Below, piece after piece: positions 36,232 through 46,431 of a stretch of DNA of 64,000 nt. The stretch spans positions 124,001-188,000 of the forward strand of contig JANQSD010000019.1 of the NCBI GenBank assembly GCA_028284225.1, given 5' to 3'. The notes below the pieces were generated by a model. It searched no databases. It was given only the letters and a program-made list of their open reading frames with translations, and was not told the origin of the DNA. Position numbers and translations under genes: made by a program. Numbering within the stretch: position 1 is the stretch's first letter; the number at the start of each line of letters is the position of its first letter. Source of the stretch: Arenicellales bacterium. GTDB lineage: Bacteria > Pseudomonadota > Gammaproteobacteria > Arenicellales > JAHEKD01.

Positions 36232-37089
36232 TTGAACACTGCGTTAGGCAAACCAGGAATGTTATATATTGTTGCAACTCCGATTGGTAATTTAGCTGAT
36301 ATAACTGATCGCGCCAGGCGAATACTGTCCGAAGTCGATATCATTGCGGCTGAAGATACTAGGCACAGTGGGCAATTACTACGAACATTAGGTATTTCAA
36401 AACCGCTTGTCTCATTGCATGAGCATAATGAGGCAGCCCAGGCTGTTGAAATGATAAAGCGGCTAAACCAGGGCGTAAGTATTGCTTTAATCTCTGATGC
36501 CGGCACCCCTTTGATCAGTGACCCAGGCTTAAGACTGGTTGACTTGGCCCATCGAAATCAGATAAAGGTGGTACCCATACCTGGTGCGAGTGCGGTAATG
36601 GCGTCGCTATGCGCTGCCGGCATCAGTACAAGTGATTATCGGTTTATCGGGTTTTTGCCAGCAAAATCTAAACAGCGGCAGACCATGCTGAGTAAATTAG
36701 CTAATGAGACTTCAACATTGGTATTATTTGAATCACCTCACCGAATCCTTGCAACATTAAATGATTGTGTCGAGATTTTAGGCCCGCAAAGACAAGCGTG
36801 TTACTGCCGTGAGCTGACCAAGAAATTTGAAACTATATATCGGGCAACATTGGCGGAAGTAAAAGAATTTGTCAGCACCGATGAACACCAGCAACGTGGT
36901 GAGATTGTGTTGGTTATTGCTGGAAATTCTAAAGAATCCAGCGACGATGATAGCGTTGATTACCGTGGCTTGCTAAAAGCAATATTGCAGCATATGTCGG
37001 TCAAGGATGCGGCAACACTATTAGCTAATACCACCGGCAAATCAAAAAAATACTTTTATGAAATCGGGCTGGAGATAAAAAATAGTTGA
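36232..37089 (+). CDS. rsmI: 16S rRNA 2'-O-ribose C1402 methyltransferase
   Basis: 285 residues; YIVATPIGNLADITDRA, AAEDTRHSGQLLRTLGI, ALISDAGTPLISDPG and GFLPAKSKQR are the RsmI tetrapyrrole-methylase-like motifs. It modifies C1402 of 16S rRNA using SAM. TTG 36232 or ATG 36259 are possible starts; both leave the motif intact. Confidence 0.93.
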   Translation: MNTALGKPGMLYIVATPIGNLADITDRARRILSEVDIIAAEDTRHSGQLLRTLGISKPLVSLHEHNEAAQAVEMIKRLNQGVSIALISDAGTPLISDPGLRLVDLAHRNQIKVVPIPGASAVMASLCAAGISTSDYRFIGFLPAKSKQRQTMLSKLANETSTLVLFESPHRILATLNDCVEILGPQRQACYCRELTKKFETIYRATLAEVKEFVSTDEHQQRGEIVLVIAGNSKESSDDDSVDYRGLLKAILQHMSVKDAATLLANTTGKSKKYFYEIGLEIKNS

Positions 37090-37142
37090 TTTCACGAGGT
37101 TGTTGCTGGAGAGTTTTTAATAATTACCCTAAAATTTAATGC

Positions 37143-37505
37143 TGGAGTTGGCCAGGCAATCGCCTGTTATCTTGTTAGAGATGATGGGAGGAAAGTCCGG
37201 GCTCCATAGGGTAAGGATGCCAGGTAACGCCTGGGCGGTGTGAACCGACGGCTAGTGCAACAGAAAATATACCGCCAGTTTAGCTGGTAAGGGTGAAATG
37301 GTGCGGTAAGAGCGCACCGCGCTATTGGTAACAGTAGTGGCAGGGTAAACCCCATCCGGAGCAAGACCAAATAGGAATCCACAGAGTGTTGAACTCAAAT
37401 GTGCGGCCCGCACAGGATTCGGGTAGGTTGCTAGAGTGTTATGGTGACATAAAACCCAGATGAATGATTGTCCATGACAGAACCCGGCTTATCGGCCAAC
37501 TCCAA
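37143..37505 (+). ncRNA. rnpB: RNase P RNA, bacterial class A
   Basis: The 5' strand gagttggcc pairs with the 3' ggccaactc (P1). Between them lie the conserved gaggaaagtccgggctcc (P4 and J3/4 region, about 37187-37205), cagggtaaaccccat with gcaagaccaaatagg (~37341-37374), and cgacggctagtgcaacagaa. About 360 nt. It is the catalytic RNA for tRNA 5' processing. The location after rsmI and before mraZ is the usual one in this group. Confidence 0.95.
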
Positions 37506-37523
37506 TTTCCCTTGAAATTTTTA
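37504..37523 (+). terminator. Weak hairpin after rnpB
   Basis: aatttc-cctt-gaaatt followed by ttt. The stem is short and AT-rich, so this is a tentative terminator. The following ~165 bases up to the mraZ promoter show nothing else. Confidence 0.35.
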
Positions 37524-37691
37524 GATTTCCCTTCTTCTGTTCAATCCTTCTTATAGAACAATTTTATATATCAAAAAGTAAGCTTTTTTTCCTAATAATT
37601 CACTTTAACTTTTGCTTGTTGAAAATTTTCAAATTTGCGCTAATTGCTTAATTTTAAATCAAAAATTCTGAAGTTTAGTGGTGAAATTTGC

Positions 37692-37720
37692 TTGACCAAC
37701 GCTGTTTTGATCACTATAGT
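37692..37720 (+). promoter_or_regulatory. Sigma70-type promoter of the dcw cluster
   Basis: TTGACC (37692-37697) and TATAGT (37715-37720) are separated by exactly 17 bp, close to consensus. The expected start site falls just before the MraZ boxes and about 50 nt before the mraZ ATG. Confidence 0.8.
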
Positions 37721-37729
37721 GTCGATATG

Positions 37730-37759
37730 TGGGAAATAGTGGGAATAAATGGAATAAAA
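37730..37759 (+). promoter_or_regulatory. MraZ operator: three 10-bp tandem boxes
   Basis: TGGGAAATAG, TGGGAATAAA and TGGAATAAAA stand at strict 10-bp spacing, the TGGGA-type direct repeats known as MraZ binding sites. They begin 10 bp after the -10 element, so MraZ bound here could repress its own operon. Confidence 0.8.
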
Positions 37760-37775
37760 CTAACACAAGAAGCTG

Positions 37776-38231
37776 ATGTTTAGAGGTGTAAATAATATAA
37801 ATCTGGATGCCAAGGGCCGCATGGCAATACCTACCAGATACCGAGAGCCGCTTATCGAAAATCACAATGGTTCTTTAGTGATTACTGTCAATCACAGTGA
37901 GCGCTGTTTATGGATTTTACCGATAGATGAGTGGTTAGTGCTCGAGCGTAAAGTCGCTGCACTGCCAAACATGAACAGCCAGAACGCGCGTTTGCAGCGA
38001 ATTTTGATTGGTCATGCTACCGAAGTTGATATGGACAAAAGCGGGCGAGTTTTGATACCGCCGCCTTTGAGAGAATTTGCCAACCTGGATAAACAAGTTG
38101 TGCTAATCGGACAAGTTAATAAATTTGAGCTCTGGAGTGAGGCACTCTGGAATGAAAAACGAGATCAATGGCTGGCTGAAGATTTTTCAGATAATTCTCT
38201 GCCTATTGATCTGGAATCGTTGTCGCTGTAA
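37776..38231 (+). CDS. mraZ: Transcriptional regulator MraZ
   Basis: 151 residues: two AbrB-like SpoVT folds, NINLDAKGRMAIPTRYRE and VDMDKSGRVLIPPPLRE. It forms a ring-shaped oligomer that binds the repeats upstream of its own gene and controls the division/cell-wall cluster. First gene of the dcw operon. Confidence 0.95.
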   Translation: MFRGVNNINLDAKGRMAIPTRYREPLIENHNGSLVITVNHSERCLWILPIDEWLVLERKVAALPNMNSQNARLQRILIGHATEVDMDKSGRVLIPPPLREFANLDKQVVLIGQVNKFELWSEALWNEKRDQWLAEDFSDNSLPIDLESLSL

Positions 38232-38237
38232 TGGTTG

Positions 38238-39179
38238 ATGACAGATTCTGTGCATGAACCCGTCTTGGTAAACGAAGTGATAGAAGCATTGCGGATACAG
38301 CCAAATGGTTTTTATTTAGATGCGACATTCGGTCGAGGGGGACATTCCCGCCAGATTTTGGCGCGTCTTAGTCAACTAGGACGATTGATAGGCTTGGATA
38401 AGGACCAGGCGGCAATAGATTATGCCCATGCCAGCCTGAAAGGTGACCACAGATTCAGCAGTTTTAAATCATCGTTTGCCAAGTTGGATGATGTTTTGCC
38501 ACAAGCGGCAACGGACCAAGGCCTGGATGGCATTTTGTTCGATCTGGGCGTTTCTTCGCCGCAATTGGATCAAGCTGAACGAGGTTTTAGTTTCCAGAAT
38601 GACGGTCCACTTGATATGCGTATGGATCAAGCTAATCCACTGACAGCTGCCAGATGGTTGGCAGACGCCGAGGAGTTTGAGCTTCGTAAAGTTTTCAGAC
38701 AATATGGTGAAGAACGCTATGCCGGCCGCATTGCCAAGGCAATAATCAAGCAACGGCAAATTCAACCCTTGCAGACGACCACCCAGTTGGCGGCTCTAAT
38801 CAAACAAGTGGCGCCAACAAAAGAACCCGGTAAACATCCAGCAACCCGCGTATTTCAGGCAATCCGGATTCGGATTAATCAGGAGCTGCAAGATATTGCC
38901 GCTGCATTGCCGCAAGCACTTAACAAGCTGAAACCGGGAGGGCGATTGGCTGTTATCAGTTTTCATTCTCTGGAAGATCGTATCGTTAAGCAGTTCTTCA
39001 AAAAGCAGGCCAGAGGTGATGATTATCCTCTTGATTTGCCGGTTACTGCAGACATGCTTAATCCGCGGATGAAGATCATTGGTAAGCCCTTACGGCCAAC
39101 CCAGGCTGAGATTGATTTAAACCCACGTGCACGTAGCGCTATTTTAAGAGTAGCCGAAAAAATGGATAGTCGGCCATGA
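38238..39179 (+). CDS. rsmH: 16S rRNA m4C1402 methyltransferase
   Basis: About 313 residues. HEPVLVNEVIEAL, YLDATFGRGGHSRQIL (SAM site), GILFDLGVSSPQLD and RLAVISFHSLEDRIVKQFF identify RsmH. It acts on the same 16S nucleotide as RsmI (C1402), N4 rather than 2'-O. The ATG at 38238 follows the mraZ stop by 6 nt. Confidence 0.95.
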   Translation: MTDSVHEPVLVNEVIEALRIQPNGFYLDATFGRGGHSRQILARLSQLGRLIGLDKDQAAIDYAHASLKGDHRFSSFKSSFAKLDDVLPQAATDQGLDGILFDLGVSSPQLDQAERGFSFQNDGPLDMRMDQANPLTAARWLADAEEFELRKVFRQYGEERYAGRIAKAIIKQRQIQPLQTTTQLAALIKQVAPTKEPGKHPATRVFQAIRIRINQELQDIAAALPQALNKLKPGGRLAVISFHSLEDRIVKQFFKKQARGDDYPLDLPVTADMLNPRMKIIGKPLRPTQAEIDLNPRARSAILRVAEKMDSRP

Positions 39180-39451
39180 ATCGGGCGCTTATGTTTGTCG
39201 GCCTGATACTGCTCTGCAGTGCTTTGACGGTAATTTATGTGCGGCATTTGAATCGCATGGTGTTCGTCCAGCAGCAAGCGGTTCACCAGCAACGTGATGA
39301 ACTCAATATTGAGTGGAGCAAGTTATTGCTTGAACAGGCAACCTGGTCGGTATTACGCATCGAAAACAAGGCCCGTAAAGAACTGGAGTTAAAGGTGCCT
39401 ACGTTGGAGCAAACCCAGTTTGTCTGGACTGGAGAACAGCAGGGTGGATAA
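39176..39451 (+). CDS. ftsL: Cell division protein FtsL
   Basis: 91 residues: one membrane helix (~5-22), then a coiled-coil-prone stretch with a leucine-type pattern and the RIENKARKELELKVPT end common to FtsL. The ATG overlaps the rsmH stop by 4 nt (ATGA). With FtsB and FtsQ it activates FtsWI at the septum. Confidence 0.88.
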   Translation: MNRALMFVGLILLCSALTVIYVRHLNRMVFVQQQAVHQQRDELNIEWSKLLLEQATWSVLRIENKARKELELKVPTLEQTQFVWTGEQQGG

Positions 39452-41159
39452 CCTGAATCGCCGTGTCTATACCGAGCATTGGCGCTATAGCCTGGTTATT
39501 TTTTGTTTGATGTTGACATTTGTATTGCTGGGCGCGCGTGCATTTTATCTTCAGGTTTTAGGCAAAGACTATTTGCAAGCACAAGGTCAGGCCAGATATG
39601 TCCGTGATGTTACTGTAAAGGCCAATCGAGGACGAATTCTAGATCGCAATGGACAAACGCTTGCGGTCAGTACACCGGTTGATTCAGTTTGGGCTAACCC
39701 CGAGGAGTTTGGTGACTCGCAAGCACGCTGGCCAGAACTGGCAGAAAAACTGGGCATCAAACTTAAAAATATTGAAACTAAATTCGAAAAATACAAAAAC
39801 AGGGAGTTTATGTATTTAAAGCGTCATCTGGCACCGGCAGAAGCACAGAAAATCATGGCGCTAAAAATCACAGGCGTGCATTTACAGCGCGAATACAAGC
39901 GTTTTTACCCGGCTGGCCCGGTTGCTGCACACGTAATCGGTTTCACTAATATCGATGAGCAAGGTCAAGAAGGCATTGAGCTGGCCTACAACCAACACCT
40001 AACGGGTAAAGATGGCCGTAAACGTGTGCTGCGTGATCGTGTGGGTAATGTGGTTGAAAATATCGAGAGTATTGAGCCCGCTATTGATGGCAAAGATTTG
40101 CACCTGAGTATCGATGCACGGATTCAGCATTTATCACAACGCTATTTAAAGGCCGCCGTGGTTGAACACAAGGCAGAAGCCGGTTCGGCAATAGTTCTGG
40201 ATGCACAAACGGGTGAAATTCTGGCGATGGTGAATGAGCCCAGTTTTAACCCTAATAACCGCAAAGATTTTGATAGCGAAAAATTTCGTAATCGGGCGGT
40301 GACGGATATGCTGGAGCCCGGTTCAACCACCAAGCCGTTTACGGTAGCCATGGGGCTTGCCAGCGGGCGATTTCATCCGGATACACTCATTGATACCACG
40401 CCAGGCTACATGACAGTGGGTAAACGAACGATTAAGGATACCCATAACTATGGCTTGATTGATGTATCCAAGGTCATTATCAAATCCAGCAATGTGGGCG
40501 TGACAAAAATTGCCATGAGCTTCCCGGTAGAAAAATTCCGCGGATTGCTCGCCGATATTGGCTACGGCAGCTCAACCCGGGTAGGTTTGCCCGGAGAGAT
40601 TAATGGTGTTTTGCCGGACCGCAAAAAATGGCGTCCCATTGAACATGCCACATTGGCCTATGGTTATGGGTTCTCAGTCACGCCTGTTCAAATCGCCAGA
40701 GCCTATACGGTACTTGCAACGGATGGCAGACGCTTGCCGGTTAGTATCCTTAAGCAGGATAAAGCGCCTGACGGCAAGCAGGTTGTTGCGCCCGAAGTGG
40801 TGTCGCAACTGCGCACCATGATGAAAAAAGTGGTTTCAACTGAAGGCACAGCCAGACGGGCAGCCATGGATAAATACTCTGCAGCCGGCAAAACCGGCAC
40901 CGCACATAAGTTGATCAATGGTCGCTATGCAGAAAAGCGCTATACCTCAGCATTTGCCGGTTTTGCACCCGCAAATGATCCACGATTGATTATGGTTGTA
41001 GTCGTCGATGACCCCCGCGGGGAGCATTATTACGGTGGCCGGGTAGCAGCACCGGTGTTTCGCAATGTGATGGCGGAGTCGTTGCGATTGATGAATGTGC
41101 CGCCTGATAAGATTGAGCTCACGGCAGACAATCACAAAAATGAAGAGCACAAATCATAA
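39444..41159 (+). CDS. ftsI: Septal transpeptidase FtsI (PBP3)
   Basis: About 571 residues: a short cytoplasmic start, one membrane helix (~17-39), the class B dimerisation region (ANRGRILDRNGQTLAVSTP) and the transpeptidase domain with S294-T-T-K297, KSSNVG and K483-T-G. The GTG at 39444 overlaps the ftsL end and has GGAG 10 nt upstream; the TTG at 39420 is less likely. It cross-links septal peptidoglycan with FtsW. Confidence 0.94.
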   Translation: MDNLNRRVYTEHWRYSLVIFCLMLTFVLLGARAFYLQVLGKDYLQAQGQARYVRDVTVKANRGRILDRNGQTLAVSTPVDSVWANPEEFGDSQARWPELAEKLGIKLKNIETKFEKYKNREFMYLKRHLAPAEAQKIMALKITGVHLQREYKRFYPAGPVAAHVIGFTNIDEQGQEGIELAYNQHLTGKDGRKRVLRDRVGNVVENIESIEPAIDGKDLHLSIDARIQHLSQRYLKAAVVEHKAEAGSAIVLDAQTGEILAMVNEPSFNPNNRKDFDSEKFRNRAVTDMLEPGSTTKPFTVAMGLASGRFHPDTLIDTTPGYMTVGKRTIKDTHNYGLIDVSKVIIKSSNVGVTKIAMSFPVEKFRGLLADIGYGSSTRVGLPGEINGVLPDRKKWRPIEHATLAYGYGFSVTPVQIARAYTVLATDGRRLPVSILKQDKAPDGKQVVAPEVVSQLRTMMKKVVSTEGTARRAAMDKYSAAGKTGTAHKLINGRYAEKRYTSAFAGFAPANDPRLIMVVVVDDPRGEHYYGGRVAAPVFRNVMAESLRLMNVPPDKIELTADNHKNEEHKS

Positions 41160-42619
41160 TGGCGGCAACAGTTCAAATGTGTGATTTGTTACAAGGCATT
41201 GATGTTGCAAGAAATAGTTTGCCTGATATTTCTATCCGCAATGTAGTTTTGGATAGTCGTAGAGTTGAACCGAACGATGTGTTTGTAGCGATTAAAGGTG
41301 AGAGCACAGATGGTAGCAAATTCATTGCGTCTGCCGAGCAAAATGGTGCCAGTGCGATTTTAATCGAGGCTGAATTGGCTCCAGCAGCCACTAGCGTTCC
41401 GGCTATTGAAGTTAACCAGCTAAAACAATGTTTACCGCAAATAGCTGACAATTGTTATGCCGATCCGTCCGCTTCCATGACTCTGGTTGCAGTAACTGGA
41501 ACTAATGGAAAAACCACTTGTGCTCATTTGATTGCACAAGCTTTACAGCAACTCAGTGTTCCAAGTGCGGTTATTGGTACGGCCGGACAAGGTTTAATCG
41601 ATAATTTAACAGCAAGTTCTCTAACCACACCAGATGTGTTTGAACTGCGCAGAATATTGGCGCAGTTTAAGAACAGCAATGTTCAAGCTGTAGCCTTCGA
41701 GGCCTCCTCTCATGGCCTTAAACAAGGTCGCATTGATGGGCTGAAGATTGACTTGGCCGTGTTCACAAATCTGTCCCATGATCATCTTGATTATCATGAC
41801 AATCTGGCTGAATACGCCGAAGCCAAATTAAAGTTATTTCAATTTGAGTCCTTGAGTAATGCGGTCATGAATGCAGACCAACCTCTTGTTGATGACTTTA
41901 TTGAGCGAACAACGGCTGACAATGTTTGGTTTTATGGTCAGGCCGATCATGCTGATATTCGTTTAGTGCAAACTGAAATCCTGACAGATGGATTGGTACT
42001 CACAATCCAAACCAGCCGCGGCGTTTATGAGTTTACCAGCAGACTGATTGGTAGCATCAATATCGAAAATTTATTAGCTGTTTTTACCACCTTGCTGGCC
42101 TATGGGTTTACCGAGGAACAAATTTGTACTGTTATCCCTAGGCTCAAATCTGTGCCTGGACGTATGGAGATGTTCGGCGGAGATGCAAAACCAATTGTTG
42201 TAGTGGACTATGCCCATACACCCGATGCGCTGGAAAAAGCGTTGTTATCGCTAAAACAGCATCCGTACCAAAAACTTTATTGTGTGTTTGGTTGTGGCGG
42301 TGATCGTGACAATGAAAAGCGACCGAAAATGGGAAGGGCGTCAGAAAAGCATGCAGATATCACAGTTATAACTGATGACAATCCTAGGCATGAAAAATCC
42401 CAAAGTATTATTGCTGACATCCTTAAAGGAATGACTTGTGAACCAAAAGTTATAAGTGATCGCCCCAAAGCGATTTACTGGGCGATTAATCAGGCGCAGG
42501 CCGGTGATTTGGTTTTAATTGCTGGCAAGGGCCATGAATCAACTCAGCAAATCGGTGATCAATACATCGATATGTCAGATCGAGTACTGGTGCAAGCGGC
42601 TCTGGAGTTGTGGATGTGA
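41159..42619 (+). CDS. murE: UDP-MurNAc-L-Ala-D-Glu:meso-DAP ligase
   Basis: 486 residues. ATP loop VAVTGTNGKTTCAHL, substrate segments SSHGLKQGRIDG and FTNLSHDHLDYH, and the DNPRHEKSQ motif near the C-terminus, which selects meso-diaminopimelate over lysine. Adds the third residue of the peptidoglycan stem. TAATG overlap with ftsI. Confidence 0.95.
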   Translation: MAATVQMCDLLQGIDVARNSLPDISIRNVVLDSRRVEPNDVFVAIKGESTDGSKFIASAEQNGASAILIEAELAPAATSVPAIEVNQLKQCLPQIADNCYADPSASMTLVAVTGTNGKTTCAHLIAQALQQLSVPSAVIGTAGQGLIDNLTASSLTTPDVFELRRILAQFKNSNVQAVAFEASSHGLKQGRIDGLKIDLAVFTNLSHDHLDYHDNLAEYAEAKLKLFQFESLSNAVMNADQPLVDDFIERTTADNVWFYGQADHADIRLVQTEILTDGLVLTIQTSRGVYEFTSRLIGSINIENLLAVFTTLLAYGFTEEQICTVIPRLKSVPGRMEMFGGDAKPIVVVDYAHTPDALEKALLSLKQHPYQKLYCVFGCGGDRDNEKRPKMGRASEKHADITVITDDNPRHEKSQSIIADILKGMTCEPKVISDRPKAIYWAINQAQAGDLVLIAGKGHESTQQIGDQYIDMSDRVLVQAALELWM

Positions 42620-43974
42620 TGTCTTTGATTGATGCTGCAAAAATCATTAACGGTGAGCTGCAAGGCGAAAGCGTCGGCTTTAGCGGTGTATCGACTGATA
42701 GTCGCAGTGTTAGCAATGGGGAGTTATTCGTGGCATTGACCGGTGAGCACTTCAACGGGCATGAGTTTGTTAGTGCTGCCGCTGATAATGGTGCCGCAGC
42801 TGCTTTAGTTTGCGAAGATGTTGATGCTTCACTGCCGCGAATAAAGGTCGAAAATACGTTGACCGGTTTACAGCAACTTGCAGGATCGTGGCGGAACCGG
42901 TTTGAATTGCCACTGATAGGCGTTACCGGTAGCAATGGTAAAACCACTGTTAAAGAATTAATCGGTGCAATATTGAATGCTGCCTATGATCAGGTTTTGA
43001 TCACTCAGGGAAATCTGAATAACCACATAGGTGTTCCGCTAACCTTGCTCAAGCTGAATCGAGAACACCAGGCAGCGGTTATTGAAATGGGTATGAATCA
43101 TGCCGGTGAGATTTCTTTACTGACTCAACTATCAAAACCGACAGTTGCATTAGTCAATAATGCCATGTTAGCGCATGTGGAAGCGTTTGATAGTGTGGTT
43201 GATGTGGCTAAAGCCAAGGGTGAAATTTTTCAGGGGCTGTCTGAAGATGGTATCGCGATATTAAATGCCGGTGATGACAACTACTGGCTTTGGAGAGATT
43301 TAATAGGCGAACGCGAATACATTGATTTTGCCTTGAACAATGAAGCTGCTGTTTCAGGGACAGTTAATTACCGAACCGACGGACTTGCAATTGAATTTCA
43401 AACACCTGCAGGCAGTTTCAAGGCGGTTCTAAATCTGTTTGGTCAACATAATGCCATGAACGCGTTGGCTGCAGTAGCAACAGCTTGTGCTTTGAATATC
43501 AGTGTAGACAAAATTAAGCAGGGCTTAGAAAGTGTTTATCCTTACACGGGGCGTTTGCAGCCGGTGCAGCTCATTGACGATGTTTTATTACTCAACGACA
43601 GCTATAACGCCAATCCTGATTCAATGAAAGCAGGCATTGATGTGCTGGCGCAATTACCGGGTCAGAAAAAGATTTTAGTCGCTGGGGATATGGCAGAGCT
43701 TGGAGAATCTGCTTCCCAGTTACATACGCTTATTGGCGAGTACGCCAGTGAGAAAGAAATTGATTGCTTTGTGAGTCTGGGTTCATTAATGGCTAATGCA
43801 GCACGGGCGTTTGGGCATGGTGCTTTCAATACTCAGGAACTGGCTGAGTTATTGGACAGGCTTGAAACTGAAATGACCAGTGGTGCGGTGGTTCTGGTTA
43901 AAGGGTCACGCTCAATGCGTATGGAGCGGGTGGTCGATGCGCTTGAAAAAAACTATCAGTTGGGTGAAAACTGA
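42619..43974 (+). CDS. murF: UDP-MurNAc-tripeptide:D-Ala-D-Ala ligase
   Basis: About 451 residues; P-loop [15 protein letters not shown], then [25 protein letters not shown] and [15 protein letters not shown], all characteristic of MurF. ATG 42619 overlaps the murE TGA; GTG 42610 is an alternative. Completes the pentapeptide. Confidence 0.95.
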   Translation: MSLIDAAKIINGELQGESVGFSGVSTDSRSVSNGELFVALTGEHFNGHEFVSAAADNGAAAALVCEDVDASLPRIKVENTLTGLQQLAGSWRNRFELPLIGVTGSNGKTTVKELIGAILNAAYDQVLITQGNLNNHIGVPLTLLKLNREHQAAVIEMGMNHAGEISLLTQLSKPTVALVNNAMLAHVEAFDSVVDVAKAKGEIFQGLSEDGIAILNAGDDNYWLWRDLIGEREYIDFALNNEAAVSGTVNYRTDGLAIEFQTPAGSFKAVLNLFGQHNAMNALAAVATACALNISVDKIKQGLESVYPYTGRLQPVQLIDDVLLLNDSYNANPDSMKAGIDVLAQLPGQKKILVAGDMAELGESASQLHTLIGEYASEKEIDCFVSLGSLMANAARAFGHGAFNTQELAELLDRLETEMTSGAVVLVKGSRSMRMERVVDALEKNYQLGEN

Positions 43975-45059
43975 TGTTGTATTGGTTATTCGATCAATTG
44001 GCTGAATATTTTAATGCCCTCAATGTATTCAGGTATTTGACCTTTCGCGGAATCTGCAGCGTGATTACAGCGCTGCTTTTAGCTTTAATGCTGGGCCCGA
44101 AAATGATCCGCAAATTAACAGATCGCCAGATTGGTCAGACAGTACGAACCGACGGTCCACAATCACATTTACAAAAGTCAGGGACGCCAACGATGGGCGG
44201 CGCATTGATTATTCTGGCTTTGGTGTTATCAACCTTGTTATGGGCTGATTTAACAAATCATTATGTCTGGATCGTGGTATTCGTCACCATTGGGTTTGGG
44301 TTAATCGGCTGGTATGACGATTACTTAAAAATTAAACACAAAAACCCACGTGGTATTGGCTCAAGGAACAAATTTCTTGGCCAATCATTAATTGCTGTTA
44401 TTGCAGGCCTTTGGCTTTATGCAACTGCTGAAGGTCCGGCTGAAACGCAATTCATTTTGCCTATATTTAAAGATGCCACATTCCAGCTTGGGTTTGTTGC
44501 CTATCTGGTGTTGAGTTATCTGGTTATCGTTGGTTCCAGTAACGCTGTCAATCTAACTGATGGTCTGGATGGTTTGGCGATCATGCCCACAGTATTGGTT
44601 GCAGGTGGTTTGGCGGTATTCTGTTATTTAACCGGCAATGTGATTTTTTCCGACTATCTTGGTATCCCCTATATTGCGGGTGCCGGTGAGATGATTATTT
44701 TTTGTGCCGCAATTGTCGGCTCAGGTTTGGGATTTTTGTGGTTCAACACTTATCCGGCGCAGGTTTTCATGGGAGATGTCGGTGCCTTGTCATTAGGCGC
44801 GGCCCTGGGTGTGGTTGCAGTTATAGCCAGGCAAGAAATCGCCTTATTTATCATGGGTGGTTTATTTGTAGTCGAGACATTGTCGGTAATTATTCAGGTC
44901 GCATCTTACAAGCTGATCGGTAAGCGGATTTTTCGCATGGCGCCCCTGCATCATCATTTTGAACTAAAGGGTTGGCCGGAACCCAGAGTGATTGTGCGTT
45001 TCTGGATTATCAGCTTAATGCTGGTGCTGGTTGGCCTAGCAACGCTGAAACTAAGGTGA
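43974..45059 (+). CDS. mraY: Phospho-MurNAc-pentapeptide translocase
   Basis: 361 residues with about ten membrane helices. [28 protein letters not shown] (aspartate-rich active site), [23 protein letters not shown] and [13 protein letters not shown] are the MraY loops. Makes lipid I on undecaprenyl phosphate. The start overlaps the murF stop by one base. Confidence 0.96.
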   Translation: MLYWLFDQLAEYFNALNVFRYLTFRGICSVITALLLALMLGPKMIRKLTDRQIGQTVRTDGPQSHLQKSGTPTMGGALIILALVLSTLLWADLTNHYVWIVVFVTIGFGLIGWYDDYLKIKHKNPRGIGSRNKFLGQSLIAVIAGLWLYATAEGPAETQFILPIFKDATFQLGFVAYLVLSYLVIVGSSNAVNLTDGLDGLAIMPTVLVAGGLAVFCYLTGNVIFSDYLGIPYIAGAGEMIIFCAAIVGSGLGFLWFNTYPAQVFMGDVGALSLGAALGVVAVIARQEIALFIMGGLFVVETLSVIIQVASYKLIGKRIFRMAPLHHHFELKGWPEPRVIVRFWIISLMLVLVGLATLKLR

Positions 45060-45066
45060 CACGAGA

Positions 45067-46431
45067 GTGGAATTAAATCAACACAAAAATGGGCTGCTGA
45101 ATAAAGTCGATAAGGTTTGTGTTGTGGGTTTGGGTGAAACCGGGCGTTCCTGTTTGCGTTACTTGAGCAAAAAAGACGTCAGTATTGTTGCAATGGATTC
45201 TGGTGATGGACTTAAAGATCTGTCAATGCTCAAAGCTGAGTACCCGCAAACACAGTTTATAACAGGTCAACTGGATGCTGAGGAACTGTTACATACTGAT
45301 GTAATTGTACTGAGTCCTGGCGTACCCAGAGCGACAGTAGAAATAACAAATGCACATCGTCAAGGTGTGCCCGTAGTGGGTGATATTGAACTGTTTGCCC
45401 ATGAAAGTGATTGTACAAAAGTTATTTCCATCACCGGTTCTAATGGCAAAAGTACTGTCACCGCATTATGCGGCGAGTTGCTAAAAGCTGCTGAATTGAA
45501 TGCGCGAGTTGGTGGAAATATAGGTTACCCAGCCCTGGATTTGTTAGATAGGCCGGCCGATATCTATGTGCTGGAATTATCCAGTTTTCAGCTCGAATCA
45601 ACCTATAGTCTAGCCTCGACCGTAGCCGTAATTTTGAATATTAGTCCGGACCACATGGATCGCTATGCATCGGTCAACGATTATATCCAAGCCAAACAAC
45701 GTATTTATTCAAACGCAAAATTCGTTGTCTACAATCGCGACGATAAACATACTTATCCGAAAAACCATGCACCGGAAAAGGCGATCAGCTTTGGTTTGGA
45801 CCAGCCTGGTAATGACGAAGATTTTGGTATAACTACGTTTGCAGAGAAAGATTGGCTATGTCAGGGAAGCAGGCGGTTAATTGCCGTAGACGCCTTGCCA
45901 ATCAAGGGTCAGCATAATCAGCTTAATGCCCTGGCGGCTTTGGCGTTAGCCTACTTAATCGGTACGGATTTATCTAAGGCAATAACGGCATTTGCAAACT
46001 TTAAAGGTTTGCCACACCGCTTTGAATGGGTCGGTCACTGGAATAGTGTTGACTGGATTAATGACTCCAAGGGCACGAATCCTGGAGCAACATTAGCGTC
46101 GATTAGCGGTCAACCTAAGCCCATAGTGTTAATAATAGGTGGAGATGCTAAAGGTGCTGATTTTTCTATACTGACCCAGACCATTGATCGGCATGTCAAA
46201 GCTGTAGTGCTATTTGGACGTGATGCGGGGCTAGTGGAAAAAATTCTGCCCCGAAAAACGGTTTTTAGTTACGCCTCAAGTTTAACCGACGCCATAAATA
46301 AGGCGGATAATTATGCCGAAGAAGGGGATTTAGTACTCTTTTCACCTGCTTGTGCCAGTTTTGACATGTTTGAAAATTATGCCGAGCGTGGACGTATATT
46401 CAAATCCAGTGTCGAGGAGCATTTCGCATGA
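45067..46431 (+). CDS. murD: UDP-MurNAc-L-Ala:D-Glu ligase
   Basis: 454 residues; N-terminal nucleotide fold CVVGLGETGRSCLRYL, P-loop ITGSNGKSTVTALCGE, VLELSSFQLEST and NDSKGTNPGATLASI. GTG start 7 nt after mraY. The start region is a little longer than in E. coli MurD, otherwise regular. Confidence 0.95.
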   Translation: MELNQHKNGLLNKVDKVCVVGLGETGRSCLRYLSKKDVSIVAMDSGDGLKDLSMLKAEYPQTQFITGQLDAEELLHTDVIVLSPGVPRATVEITNAHRQGVPVVGDIELFAHESDCTKVISITGSNGKSTVTALCGELLKAAELNARVGGNIGYPALDLLDRPADIYVLELSSFQLESTYSLASTVAVILNISPDHMDRYASVNDYIQAKQRIYSNAKFVVYNRDDKHTYPKNHAPEKAISFGLDQPGNDEDFGITTFAEKDWLCQGSRRLIAVDALPIKGQHNQLNALAALALAYLIGTDLSKAITAFANFKGLPHRFEWVGHWNSVDWINDSKGTNPGATLASISGQPKPIVLIIGGDAKGADFSILTQTIDRHVKAVVLFGRDAGLVEKILPRKTVFSYASSLTDAINKADNYAEEGDLVLFSPACASFDMFENYAERGRIFKSSVEEHFA

